The position numbers and the translations under genes are program-made. DNA of 64,000 nt from Hemerocallis citrina (Eukaryota > Streptophyta > Magnoliopsida > Asparagales > Asphodelaceae): assembly GCA_017893485.1 (NCBI GenBank), contig CM030360.1, positions 143,397,697 to 143,461,696 of the forward strand. Direction: 5' to 3'. Numbering within the stretch: the first letter of the stretch is position 1; every line of letters starts with the position of its first letter. Of the stretch, positions 35,401-46,300 are shown piece by piece. The notes under the pieces were generated by a model, which made no database searches, was not told where the DNA came from, and was given only the letters and a program-made list of their open reading frames with translations.

Positions 35401-36088
35401 GAGGGGTTATCCCTATAAAATGGAGATCGTTAAGGGCTTGCACCAGACCTATGTACTATGGAATGCATAGAATCCGACAAGTATGCATTAGAGAGTCAGC
35501 ATATAGAGATTGTGTTTTCTTGACTTGGTTTTATACTTGTGTTTTCCTGTTTTTCCTACACTTGACACATAGTCTAGATTCACTTGATGTTTTCGTATAT
35601 TACTATTTACTATCTTATATTCCATGAGGTTTTATTCTATACTTCTTATTTCTCATTCATTTATTCTTGTTGTTAATACATGTTGTTGATGACTCAGTGT
35701 TTTATGATTTAATTATGTTGTTTGTTTTTATGTCACTCACACCTTTATGGCTGACCCCTTTAGTTTGGGGGGTTAGGGATTATCTCTAGCCTCATGTTTT
35801 ACAGCTTATTGTTGCTTAGAGCTTGGAGGTTTGGATACTTGAGATAGTTTTGAGATAAATTGATATATAGAGCTTTTGTGAAAAATTTGTAAAAGAAGTG
35901 TTGTAAAAAGAAAGTTTGTAATTCCAGGTGTTTTGTATTCCGCTGTGTTGTAAATGTTTGTTGTAATAAAAGTTTGAAATAAAATTATCTGTGTTTTGGG
36001 GCTATGTGTACTATTACATTGAAGTTAATGCTGGGAATTGTGCCACGAAATTTTCTAAGATATTATATTAGAAATTCGGGGCGCTACA
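32489..36088 (+). mobile_element. Solo LTR of a B relative
   Basis: TGTAGTACCCCG...GGGGCGCTACA, 3600 bp, with a perfect TSD CCCCG (32484-32488 and 36089-36093). It has no PBS, PPT or genes. It shares with B's LTR the termini, promoter (TATTTAAA 33262-33269 with the GCAGC/GCTGC leader), five palindrome pairs (34267-34603) and the block at 35400-35500, but is clearly diverged. Its minisatellite differs: units with CGTGTCGAGGGTCGGCAGGC at 35100-35350. Confidence 0.93.
34267..34603. repeat. Paired CAGTCGACTG palindrome array (solo LTR)
   Basis: Pairs start at 34267/34288, 34348/34368, 34424/34444, 34501/34521 and 34573/34594: 20-21 bp within and 72-81 bp between. Flanking sequence has diverged more than the palindromes. 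Confidence 0.88.
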
Positions 36089-36717
36089 CCCCGTGAATGG
36101 TTGCCTGTATAAGATCATTGGAGTAGACTTAGCAGAGTACAAGGAAAGTGATTATACAAGATAAAACTAGGAAAAATCACCAGAACCGAAGCTTGTGCCA
36201 ACCGATGTAAATCTCCTCCTCAGTTTTACCGTCGAGGTCGGCAAGTTCAGGAGGAGAGGCAAGATGGAAAACCATCTCCAACACAGCAGGACCACTGATT
36301 GACACGTCCTTCTCAGTCACAGACCATGAGGGGACCCACACCTTCACCGACTTGGGAGGTTTGGTCAGGGCTGTGGCACCAGCTATGGGCAATAGGGGAG
36401 GTCTCTTGCCCTCCTTCTTGACGGTCGGTTCGACCATCTTAGTCTTTGTGGACTCGACGCCTTTTACTCTCTTTTTCGGTAGTCCTCCACTTCCGGAGGT
36501 GGCAGCTATTGAGATGTCTCTCCCGCAGGAGCTTTGACATTGGCCTCGGCCTTCATCCTTGCCTCTGCCTCCTCCCATGCCTTCTTCTTGGACCTTATTT
36601 TCCTACGCTTTGCCTTAATGAGGGGACACCATCTTTGATAGTCTCGGATGAAAGGCACAACATTGAAGGAGAACCGAAGGAGAAGGAGAAAGAATGAATA
36701 TAATCAAAAGACTGAGG

Positions 36718-36782
36718 TTATATATATAAAAGTGAAACTTCGATAATTGTGCCAGGTGCATGATTTCATGTGGGGACACGTG
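36718..36782 (-). promoter_or_regulatory. Promoter-like sequence of accessory copy 1
   Basis: Read on the minus strand: CACGTG (36782-36777), about 50 bp, then TTATATATATAA (36729-36718), then the reading frame about 100 bp on. CACGTG is the core of plant G-boxes. Confidence 0.45.
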
Positions 36783-36794
36783 AGTGCAGGCCAA

Positions 36795-37170
36795 GTGCAC
36801 CTTCTCACCACCCTGGGCGTGGTTTCCGAGGCCGAACCTCAAGAGGACAGATTTCAAAGCACTACCCTCTCCTCCACCCTCGGTGCGGTCTCCGAGGCCA
36901 GACCTTATAAGGAAGGCTAAAAGGGATTACCCTCTCCTCCACCCTCAACATGGTTTCCGAGGCCGAACCTCAAAAGGAGAGATTTCAAAGCATTGTCCTC
37001 TCCTCCACCCTCGGCATGGTTTCCAAAGTCGAACCTCGGGGGGGGGGAGATCATTTCATCCCCCTCTCCTCCATCCTCGACATGGTTCACGAGGTCGAGC
37101 CTCAATAGAAGAGATATCTAAGCACCGCCCTCTACTCCACACTCAGCGTGGCTCCCCAGACTGAGCCTCA
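36795..37170. repeat. Tandem array, ~66-bp unit, Tat 3' region
   Basis: About six units carry CCCTC-CTCCACCCTCGGC, then TGGTTTCCGAGGCCGAACCT, with starts near 36795, 36863, 36931, 36994, 37062 and 37128. The core GGCRTGG-YTCCGAGGCCGA is shared with the array at 40434-41350. Confidence 0.8.
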
Positions 37171-37279
37171 CAAGGAATAACTCCAGACATCACTTCTTCC
37201 CATTCTCGCCATAGTATCTGAGGATAACTCTCAAAGGGAGAACTATCAAGAAGCAATCTAACAAAAAACAAAGTTCGAC

Positions 37280-37904
37280 AAATCATCTTTATTATGGAAT
37301 GAAGAGAAAATGATTATAATCACACAATTACATTGGGAATCACAAGGTCAAGGCACGGAGCCTCGGACCCGGGGTCCTCGTCCTGCCCAGACCCTGAAAG
37401 CGCCACTTCAGTGGCCGAGGGATTGGCCCCCAGGTGGAGTACCTCCAAACCCTTCACATTGGCTATAATAGTAGATCCTGCTGGGCATCCCCCGGAGCTC
37501 CGGCTCTTGAACGGATCCCAGGGTAAGGCTCCAGCCTAAAAAAAAGGGATATAAAAGGTGGGCCTGGCTCGCCTCTCCCAGCCTGGTCCTCAACTAGAAG
37601 ATTCCAAAGTCTTTTTCGACAAGCATCCGTCTAGGATAGAGTCCGGGGACTGACCGTCAAAGGGTCAGTGGATGAGAGCTATGTCGGTTTCGGGAAACAA
37701 CACCATTAAGCGAGCTAGTTCCTGAGCCACCGCTTGCGACCAAATGATGTGAAATCCAAATGCCCCTTCCCGATCAGTCGCCTCCTTGCGAAGGCGGAAG
37801 ATCTTCTTCTCGGCCTCAGCTAGTTGGCTATGAAATGTGCGAACCTCGCTCTCGAAGTCCGCCCCTGGAGGGTCATATTTGACCACGTGTTTAGCAAAAA
37901 GCAT
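37280..37904 (-). pseudogene. Tat accessory gene, 3' fragment
   Basis: The minus strand encodes a coiled-coil-like segment (FESEVRTFHSQLAEAEKKIF, then LRKEATDREGAF) down to 37665, then untranslated sequence. It resembles the C-terminal part of the accessory gene and lies beyond the 3' end of copy 2, so it belongs to a separate rearranged copy. No N-terminal domain remains. Function unknown. Confidence 0.45.
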
Positions 37905-38436
37905 CTCAACTCAGATGAGCACGAAATGAATGGTCATGCCAAGTTGTGAATTTTCATTAGACAAGAATTTACAAAGTACGTGGTGGCCAGTCCGCACCCG
38001 GTGTCTACAAAATTGGAGATGTAGAATAAAGAAAGGAAACTCAAAGTCAAGGGAGACCTCCCGGGAAGGAGAATGAGGGTTCAGCCCTAACCCATGCACA
38101 GTCAACATGGTCTCCAACGTTGAGAGGGATTTCCCTTGGGGTCTGGGGAGTATCGTCAGAATCTGATTCTGGGTCAAAGCAGAGGCCATCAAGGTTGATG
38201 TCGGAAAGCCTGTCCTGGACATGTTGAAGGGCCCGTTGGTAGCCCTCCTCCTGGTCCCGCGTGATCTGGCCCGCCACATCGTTGACCTCTATCTCCAACT
38301 CCTTCACTCTCTTCTCTAGCCCATTGGCCCGGGCCCTCTCCATCTGCCACCTCATATCAAATCGGCGAGCCCTAAGTTCGGCCAACCTCAAATCATAGTC
38401 ATATTGCCTTATGAGCTTACCCCCGTAGTGCATGGC

Positions 38437-38507
38437 CTACAACCAAAAAGGAAATAATGAGAAAAATACCAACAAAGTGATAAAACCACTCCGGAACGAA
38501 CACTTAC
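38437..38507 (-). other. Intron in accessory copy 2
   Basis: On the minus strand it opens GTAAGTG and closes TTTTGGTTGTAG, 71 bp, AT-rich, linking the exon ending STQW to the coiled-coil exon starting AMHYGG. Confidence 0.7.
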
Positions 38508-38947
38508 CGCCACTGAGTGCTGAGCATACCGAGGTAATCTGAGCTGAACGTCTCTTTAGCAAGGGCATTTCGGTCCCTCAGAGGTGCGAGATTATTCACC
38601 AACTCAATGGCCATCCGGGACTCTATGATGGAGTCAACGACCTTCACCGGCCAGTTAGGCATGAAGGTCTTCCATGTCTTCTCTGGAATGACATCCTCCA
38701 GGAATGGGTGGATCAGCAGCATAGGAGATTCCATCAGTACTTGGGCTCGGATCGACCTCTCGCTTGCTCTGCCTTGAAAGAGTCCTCTGGATCCCAGTCG
38801 GTTAAGTGTCTCTCCCCCTTGCCTTCTTCAATTGCTCATTCGGGGACGTTGAGGCACTCAGTGTTGCCTCTCTCTTCTCCTTATCCTTGACATCTTGCTG
38901 CACTGCTGATGCAGCCTAGAAGACGTTGACATCATCGTCTGTCGAGG

Positions 38948-39033
38948 CTGAAAAAGAAACATGTCAGAACATAGTTGAAAATACCTTAGAAAAAGAAAAA
39001 TAACCATAAGCGTCATGAGAGGAGGGAACTCAC
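38948..39033 (-). other. Intron in accessory copy 2
   Basis: On the minus strand it opens GTGAGTTCCC and closes TTTCTTTTTCAG, 86 bp. It separates the conserved domain exon from the next exon starting with CCTCGACAG. Confidence 0.6.
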
Positions 39034-40344
39034 AAGGGATGTAAGGTGTCAACCCACTAACCGCAAGTGACATCTCCCTCACCGTGGACCAATTGATGCT
39101 CCAGTTATCATTGAACATCCTGCTAAATTCCACCCGATCCTCTTTAGAGAGCTCTTCAAACTTCAAGGGATTCTTCGGAGCAGGCCCGTACGACCATGAA
39201 GTCGATATGTCCCAGGACTCGGGACTATATATGATAAAGTATTTGGAACTCCAATCCTTTATGCAGTCCGGATGGTTGTGCACTACACACAGCTTGGACC
39301 GGAACGGCGATATACCACCGGTATGAACTTCTCAGAAGCGCACACAGCCCCACTCTCTCAGGAGTACCTGAAACTTAGAAGGATGCCGTTCCTTTGACTG
39401 AGCATGATGAAACTTGTCAACTTCTTCCACGAGTTCAGGACATACTGCATCGAACTTATCCCTACCCAGTTCGAAACCTCCTTGATGAATAGGTGAAGGG
39501 GGAGATGCTGGCCTGGAACAAACACATCCAGAGGGAACTTACAGAACTGGTCCGTAGCCTATCATTTAGACGAACACCCAGTTTTGGGAGTATTAAAATG
39601 TACTCTGGGGGTATATAGAAACTATCCTGGAAGATATCGAGACCGATCTCTGACAGGGTATTCTACTTCCGATCGGCCTCTACTGTAGGCCTATTTGGCG
39701 AAGATGGGGATACACAGAATTGGACTAAGTCCTGTAAAATTTTCGGATATACCCGAGAGGATTTAGAGCCCGCGGGATCGTTCTAATAGGCCATCAGCGC
39801 TCACCCCTTGTCAGGAGAGAGATTTTGCCTCTTCCTCTTGGCAGAGCGGTGACCATGAGAGGGTGGGATACCTATAATATTATCCAAAGCTGAAGCACCC
39901 ACTCTTCATACAGAAGAGGTCCCTACAGCCTTGCCTTCATCCCGGCTCATGTTATAACTCTCTCCCAATTCTTCCTCTGTCTTCACTAGCAACATGGGAC
40001 TCTCCTCCTGAATCCCGATCTCCACAAATTTTGGGCCCTAGCTGGCCACTTCTATCGTGGTCGCCTCTACTTGCAACTAGGGGTTGGCCGCCCCCCATAC
40101 TCACCTCATCGATATCAACATCCTCTGATGAGTGGACATGCAAGAGTTGTTATTCGGCCTCTCTAGCCCTCGAGGACCCATTGCCTCCCAAAGACGAAGA
40201 CGAAGCCGAGCTACTAGATTGGCTCGCAGAAATTTTCACTCAAATTCTCAAAAACATTTGCTGAGGGGAGGATATGTGGTCCCACAAGAAGTTGGGTAAG
40301 AAGACTAATAGAGGAAAGAAAGAGCAACTTCTCGATTAATAGTT

Positions 40345-40350
40345 CACGTG
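40345..40350 (-). promoter_or_regulatory. CACGTG box upstream of accessory copy 2
   Basis: CACGTG lies about 85-140 bp upstream of the S/D/E-rich start. The two other accessory copies also have CACGTG upstream (36777-36782; 47176-47181). Confidence 0.35.
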
Positions 40351-40433
40351 ATGCCCCATTGATAACCACAAGCGAACCTGAAATGCTACCTTGAAGACCA
40401 ACGTCACGATACTAGACACAGCCTTAAGTCGAT

Positions 40434-41350
40434 GCGCCCTCAACGTGGCATCTGAGGCCAACCATCATGAGGGGCAACCGCTGTGCCCTCAGTGTGGGAT
40501 CCAAGGCCGACCCACGTGAGGAGCACTCGCATGGCCTCAAGTTGTTGCGCCCTCGGTGTGACATCTGATACCGACCCTCATAAGGGACTCTCACAAGGCC
40601 TCAACTTGCTGCACCTTCAGCATGACATCCGAGGCTGACCCTCATGAGGGGCACTCGTAAGGCCTCAACTAGTTGTGCCCTTGGCGTGGCATCCGAAGCC
40701 GACCCTCTTGAGGGACTCTCTCACAAGGCCTCAACTCGATGCGCCCTCTGCCTGGCATCCGAGGCTGACCCACATGAGGGACACTCGTAAGGCCTCAACT
40801 CGGTGCGCCCTCTACATGGCATTCGAGGCATACCATCAAGAAGAGCACTTATAAGGCCTCAAATCGTTGCACCCTCGGTGTGGCATCCAAGGCCGACCCT
40901 TATGAGGGTGACTTACAAGGCCTCAACTCGTTGCGCCCTCAGCACGACATCCAAAGCTGATCCTTAAGAGGAGAACTCGCAAGGCCTCAAGTAGCTACGC
41001 CCTCAGTGTGGCATCCGTGGCCGAACCTCGTGAGGGGCTCATCAACTCGCTGCGACCTCGACACGGCATCCGGAGCCGACCCTCATGAAGAGCTCTTACA
41101 AGACCTCAAGTCACTGTGCCCTCGACGTGACATTCGAGGATGACCCTCGTAAGGAACACGCAAGTTCTCAACTCATTGTGCCCTCGGCATGGTGTCCGAG
41201 ACCGACCCTCAGGCGGAGCTTTCACAAGACTTCAATTCGCTGTGCCCTCGGCATGGCATCCGAGGCCGACCCTCAATCCTCATAAGGTCTCCCGACCATT
41301 GCGCCCTCAGCATGGCATCCGAAGCTGACCCTCACAGGGATCTCGAGCAA
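40434..41350. repeat. Tandem array, ~62-bp unit, about 15 copies
   Basis: The unit reads roughly GCGCCCTCGGCGTGGCATCC, GAGGCCGACCCTCATGAGGG, then a CACTCGCAAGGCCTCAACT phrase. Unit starts recur every 54-67 bp from 40434 to about 41307. It lies between the accessory gene and the LTR, the usual place for satellite-like repeats in Tat elements. Confidence 0.9.
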
Positions 41351-41399
41351 GGGAAACTCACTTCCAGACTCAACATGATAGCCGAACCCACACTTCCCT

Positions 41400-42008
41400 A
41401 AATTCACACCGCAGCGGGACACTCCTAATTTCGACTCGTGCAGATTGTCATTGTCTACATCAGATTGTCATTGTCTACATGACACCCTCAATGAGTCAAC
41501 TACTCCTCGAAGAAGACTGAAAGATCACCTCCGAGAGTGGAGGGCTTATGATGAGGGTAAAGTAGTGGACGATCTGCACCACTCGATCCTGGCACGAATC
41601 TCGAGGAGATTCCATAACAGCTTGTGGGCAGACTATAGGCCCATCACCCAAATTCAACCCAACGTGAATCGGGTTGCATCCCCTAATCAGGGAATCGGGG
41701 AATATTCCATAATCAGGCTCTCACACCTATAAATACAACCCTACCTCTATAGTAGCCAGCTAATCAGTATTTCACCACTTAAGCCTCTCTTAATTCTCTG
41801 GTTATTGACTTGAGCGTCAGAAGGTCTGTCGCCGGGAGTTCTCCCGGTATTTCAGACTTTTTTGCAGGTATTCGGCGATTGTCAATCACTCCCAGTTCCA
41901 CTAAACCCTATCACATCAGCATCACAGTAGGGTCAGATCGACGGCCGAGATCTGAGTTTTCTCTTCACTAAAAGAACTCATTATCTGTTGCTCCCACACC
42001 CGAAAACA
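41400..42008 (+). mobile_element. Tat LTR (3' LTR of a Tat element)
   Basis: It has TATAAATA (41728-41735), the leader signature at 41807-41835 and the LTR end CGAAAACA at 42008. It matches 497-689 well in the leader and end but not in the upstream part, so it is a different subfamily or copy than the LTR at the window start. The left edge is not certain. A perfect 20-bp tandem duplication lies at 41441-41480. Confidence 0.7.
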
Positions 42009-44980
42009 AGTAGCATCATTTATAATTAGCATTATTCTCATCTGTTTCACTTTATTAGATTGTAGTAGTAAATGTATTACTAGTTCATCATTTAAATTTT
42101 GTGTTTTATTATACTCATTCTTCTTCTTTTTGATTTATTTTTGTAAACATACACTAGTTCATCTCTTAATTTTTGTTGTTTTAATGAACTCTCACTTCTT
42201 CTTTTTAGATTTTGTTTATTAACATACACTTGTTCATACTTGTTTTGTAGAATTGTTTAGCTATCTTTACTTGATTTGTAGATTTTTTTTAGAACATACA
42301 CTAGTTCATAATATGAATTTTTTTTTATTTTTTTGAATTCTCTATTCTTATTTATAGATTATTTTTTCTACAAACATACATACACTAATTATTAATTAGA
42401 TGACATCTAACTGATCACACGGTAGACATAGTAGCTAAGAATCAAGCTCATCTCATCGCATTCCTTCCATTCCGTTGATTCCAAAATTAGATAGTGAAGA
42501 AACATTTGTTAATTTTAATAGCATTCCTTATTTTCATGATATTGCACTCATACACATGGAAGATACAGTAGTAGAAGACATACAATCACAAGACACGGAA
42601 CAAGTCCCTTCTCAATCCTGTAAAACAAGAGGACCCACTTCCGAAGTACACCAATATTTCACTTTTGTCCCTTCACAAAACGATAACAGTTTGTTAGAAG
42701 TGTCAAACGTCATATAAGTTTAAAATAAGATCGACAACGTGTACACTTAAGCATCACTTAGAAAAATGCCGAACAGAATTTTCTAAAGACACGCTCACAC
42801 AACAAAAAAATACACTCAAGGATCGGTCAAGTAGATAGCCATAGCTACGATCACGATATCGTTCGTAGGAAAATGACTAAATTAGTAATTAGGGATGAAT
42901 TACCTTATTTATTTGTCGAAAATAGAAATGTAGAGACTTTTAACCAAACCGCATTAAACCCCCATTATAAAAAAAATTGCTAGAAATATGGTTAAGGGTG
43001 ATTGTAAATTAGTATACAATGAGGCTAATGATATGTTAGTTGCAATACTAACATCACTAAACACTAGAGTTTTTTTGATATCGGATGGTTGGTTAGGAGT
43101 TAACGACGTACTAATGATGTGGGTAACATTTCATTGGATAGATTCCAATTGGTTAATCCAAAAGAGGATTATCTCATTCGGATATGTTAGGTACCCACAC
43201 AAGGGTGATGTAATTGCGACACACATAATGGAGGCATGTAATAATTTCGGTATTTATGATAAACTTTTTCCTATTGATTTTGATAATGCCTCTAATAAAA
43301 CTAAGGCAATTACTAGTTTGAAAATTAGTTTAAATCCTATAGAGCCCGATATTTTTCATGTTAGGTGTGCTTGTCATATTTTAAATCTTTGTGTACAAGA
43401 CACACTAAAATACAGATACGATAAAAGAGATTGTGCTCATTTTATTACTTTGAGTGGTCCAATATATCAAGCTTATCATGATTGGTGTCAACTTAGAAGT
43501 ATTGTATTTAAACGTTTTCCTAAAGATGTTAAACAACGTTGAAATTCTATATAAGATCTATTAGGTTTTGTTCTTCATTATCGAACCCATTTAAAAGAAT
43601 TTTTTTTTGCAATGGGTATGCGAGCTTGTATATTAGATGTTGATTTTTGGTTTTTTGCCGATAGTTTGTATAAATTTTTAGAAACTTTTAATGATGTTAC
43701 TTTACAATTTTCGAAAACATATTCATCTACATCTAGTGGTATTTTACTTGCGATTGTCACTATGATGACCAAAATGAAAGATTTGGTAAGCGACACTCAT
43801 ATTGGAACAATGGTTTATACCGCTTATCAAAAAAATTTAAAATATTTTCATCTACTTCCTATATTATATTCTGTTGCTAGTGTAATGAATCTCATAATTA
43901 AGTTAGAGGGCAAAAAGAATTTAATTGAGATTTTTTATTCATATGCTCCACACGATGAAATGCAAGATTTTTATAATGATTTTTTTACTACACAATTTAA
44001 GCATGTTTTGAATAATTTATATAATAGTTACGATATGCATTTTGCATCTAATACTACACAAACAAAAAATGTTAGTTATTCTTCTATATCAAAGGGAAAG
44101 GTCCTTGCAATTGATGGTGTTTTAAATCTCAATAAATAAATAAAAACAAGAACTAATTCACCAGATGAGTTGAATTGGTATAATGCACAACCTCCCATCG
44201 ATGATATAGTTGATATGTTATATTTTTGGAAACAATGAAAATATTTTTCCTATTCTTTCTCGTATGGCTATAGATTTGCTAGGTACACCATTGTCAATTG
44301 TTGCTCGGAAAGTATTTTTTCTCTTGGTGGCAGGATAATGAGCTCGAACAAGAATCACTTGACATCGAAGAATTTGGAGATGGTAGTTTGCGCGCAGGAT
44401 TGGATGAAAGCAGTAGAGAAGACCCAAGATTTATTACAAGAAGTATAAAACGGCTCAACAAGTAGCGACAATTGAAGATACACTAGATGTGCACTACGAA
44501 TCATGTATTGTAAATAATTGGAAAATTTTGGGGATAAGATTCTATATTTATGTTAAGTAGAAGTGCATGACAGTAGTCTAATGTCTTCTCTTCAATCTAA
44601 ATAGAGGCAATATCGATCCCTAAATACAAATATTTCCCTTATATTGTAATTAGATAATACTTGTATGAAATTTTATTTATCTATTTCATTATATTTAAAG
44701 TTTTGAAATTCATTAAATAATTTAATTTATGATTCGCTCTTTAATCTATATGTTCTTACAATTTTGTCTTAGTTCACCTTTTCCCTTAATCTTTGTACTA
44801 AAAAAAATGAAATATCCCACTAACCCAACACGCACAAGCCTAGCCCGGCCCCCGAGCCAGGGGCCAGGGTCCAGATCCGGGCCCCCTTCCCCCTCCCTAG
44901 ATCGGCCCGGCCTGCATCTCCCCTCAACCCAGCCCGCCCTAGCCCTGGGAACCTTCTCACTAAGGTATGGCCGCCTAGTT
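42009..44980 (+). pseudogene. hAT transposase pseudogene 1 (5' part missing)
   Basis: Starts abruptly at the Tat LTR end with intron-like T-rich sequence (42010-42470, repeated ACATACACTAGTTCAT phrases). Next is a BED-type zinc finger (CQTSYKFKI...TCTLKHHLEKC, about 42700-42770), then the RNase H-like core (42988-43542: LISDGWLGVND with a catalytic D, FDNASNKT with the second D, FHVRCACHILNLCVQD), continuing 43612-44139. Last is a degraded dimerisation region (ELNWYNAQPP, YPILSRMAIDLLGTP.S-VAR near 44170-44310). Stops near 42718, 43540 and 44137 disable it. GC-rich sequence at 44825-44965 resembles hAT subterminal repeats. The 3' terminus was not found. Confidence 0.8.
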
Positions 44981-45700
44981 TTCCAGTACATTATCCTTTG
45001 AAAGATCACTCAAAATATTTTATTTTACAGAGAAAGCCTCCAATTATTGCTATGAGCCTCCAAATAGGAAAGTTTCTACATCCATAGCCTTAGTAAGTAA
45101 TTCAAGAGTTATATATACTGTAAAATAACATTTTAGGAATTCAGCAATAATAGATAATCACTCCAATATCAATATTGTTAAGAGCATATTGATGTTCTTC
45201 AGTTTACAATAACTAGCAATTTGCACGTGCGTTGGACGCCCTAAGATGTATTTTTTTAAAGCAAAAATTGCGACGTAGTCTGGTCTCAAACTCTTACCAT
45301 ACTCTTTACATTCCCCACTAGTGGCACCAACTTTATTTTATATCAATGAAACTTTTGTAAATAATTATGTCATAAATAAATTTGAACTTTGAAGATATTA
45401 TGGTAACTAACAACAATTGACTAAATGGATGGTTAATATAACTTCCACTTAAAATGAGTAATTGAGATTAGATGGTTGATTGTCTACAAATTACAAGTTT
45501 TCTACAAATGATACAACCCCAATTTTAAGTTTACAAATATATAATGCAGTAGGGAATATACATAAGAGAAGGGGATGAGCACACCTGAAGTAAATTGAAA
45601 ATTTAGGCCAGATTACTCACACTTGATGGATACATATATTCTTTGAACAAATGACAAGAAGCCATAGAAACCTCTTGTCCCAAGCATGAGGAATAGACCA
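44981..45700. other. AT-rich sequence, nothing recognised
   Basis: No gene, LTR edge or repeat array found. It may include the 3' end of the first hAT element and the end of the inverted Tat LTR that follows. Confidence 0.4.
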
Positions 45701-46300
45701 TATGTTGCTGCTAATTTTTGTGAGGGAGCAAACATATATTATGAATTCTTTTTAAAACCAATAAAAAGAACAAACCTTTAAGTTTTTGCGATATTGACTA
45801 TTGCAAGATGATCCTGAGTTGTTTGAACAGTTTGAATCGTTGGATCTGATATGAGCGGTGATGATCACTCCGATTGACCTGCAAAAGTCTGAAGTACTGA
45901 AGTTGGCCCCAGCGACAGACCCTCCGACACTCAAGTCAGAACTCAAAAATATATGAGAGTTTTTAGTGGCAAATATTGATTATCAGGGTCTTGTGGAGGT
46001 GATGCGGTATTTATAGTCGCTTAGGGGGCCAGTTTCGAGATATTCAATTATTTCTACTTCTCGGTGTTTTGATAGAGTGTGTTATTATCTTCTTCATGAA
46101 GAGATATGGTCTGTTACTCTTATCTTTATAAAAAGATTTTGGTTAGTTGACTTTCTTCTTCATGAAGAGATAGAAGTAGTTGTGGAGATTAAGTTAAGAC
46201 TCTTCTCATGTAAAGAAATATGATTTTTAAACCGTCTCTTATGGATAATTATGAGTTTAAATTGATATTTTAGATAATCAAGAACTCCTTTTCATTGGGC
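45700..46300 (-). mobile_element. Tat LTR on the minus strand
   Basis: On the minus strand TATAAATA (46015-46008) is followed after 77 bp by GACTTGAGTGTCGGAGGGTC and TGTCG (45938-45906), the leader signature of the other two Tat LTRs, at the same distance. Both edges are uncertain. Confidence 0.7.

Larger units (their letters stand above)
31980..36620 (-). pseudogene. Tat accessory gene, copy 1 (split by solo LTR)
   Basis: Two parts on the minus strand: 36620-36094 and, after the inserted LTR (32489-36088), 32483-31980. The first part is basic and K/P-rich (LPKKRVKGVE, KKEGKRPPLLP). The second is a coiled coil (MDQLLRQVQRAEVTEVELL, then heptad-like LAREREARAELSKEKDQL) ending near IKDVEAKHPGINLGGLPPEE. 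That ending parallels copy 2 (HVQDRLSDINLDGLCFDPES). It lacks the conserved domain present in copy 2 and in the plus-strand copy, so it is a shortened version. A promoter-like stretch lies upstream (36718-36782). A stop after KIKKEY in the coiled coil suggests decay. Confidence 0.6.
37990..40260 (-). pseudogene. Tat accessory gene, copy 2, with introns
   Basis: Minus-strand gene between Tat pol and the 3' LTR. In order: an S/D/E-rich start (near 40210-39960; SSEDVDIDEVSMGG); a degraded domain with GQHLPLHLFIKEV...GIS and LNSWKKLTSFI (near 39520-39370), then IKDWSSKYFIIYSP (39260-39215), which resembles the Pfam 'putative gypsy type transposon' family (Transposase_28); then GMLSTQW at the end of an exon; then a coiled coil (LRLAELRARRFDMRWQMERA, LEKRVKELEIEVNDV) ending at 38047. 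Two introns with GT-AG ends are visible: 39033-38948 and 38507-38437. Frameshifts near 39300-39900 indicate decay. Grande-like Tat elements are known to carry an antisense gene here. Its role is unknown. Confidence 0.65.

Noticed and set aside
1..42008. The LTRs at 1-689 and 41400-42008 as the pair of one Tat element
   Set aside because: Leader and end match, but the upstream halves differ too much for two LTRs of one insertion, and the region between contains several accessory-gene copies. At least two Tat elements seem involved.
44815..44970. GC-rich segment as the defined 3' end of hAT 1
   Set aside because: It has CGGCCC-type motifs like hAT subterminal repeats, but I could not find a matching terminal repeat or an 8-bp TSD, so the boundary was left open.
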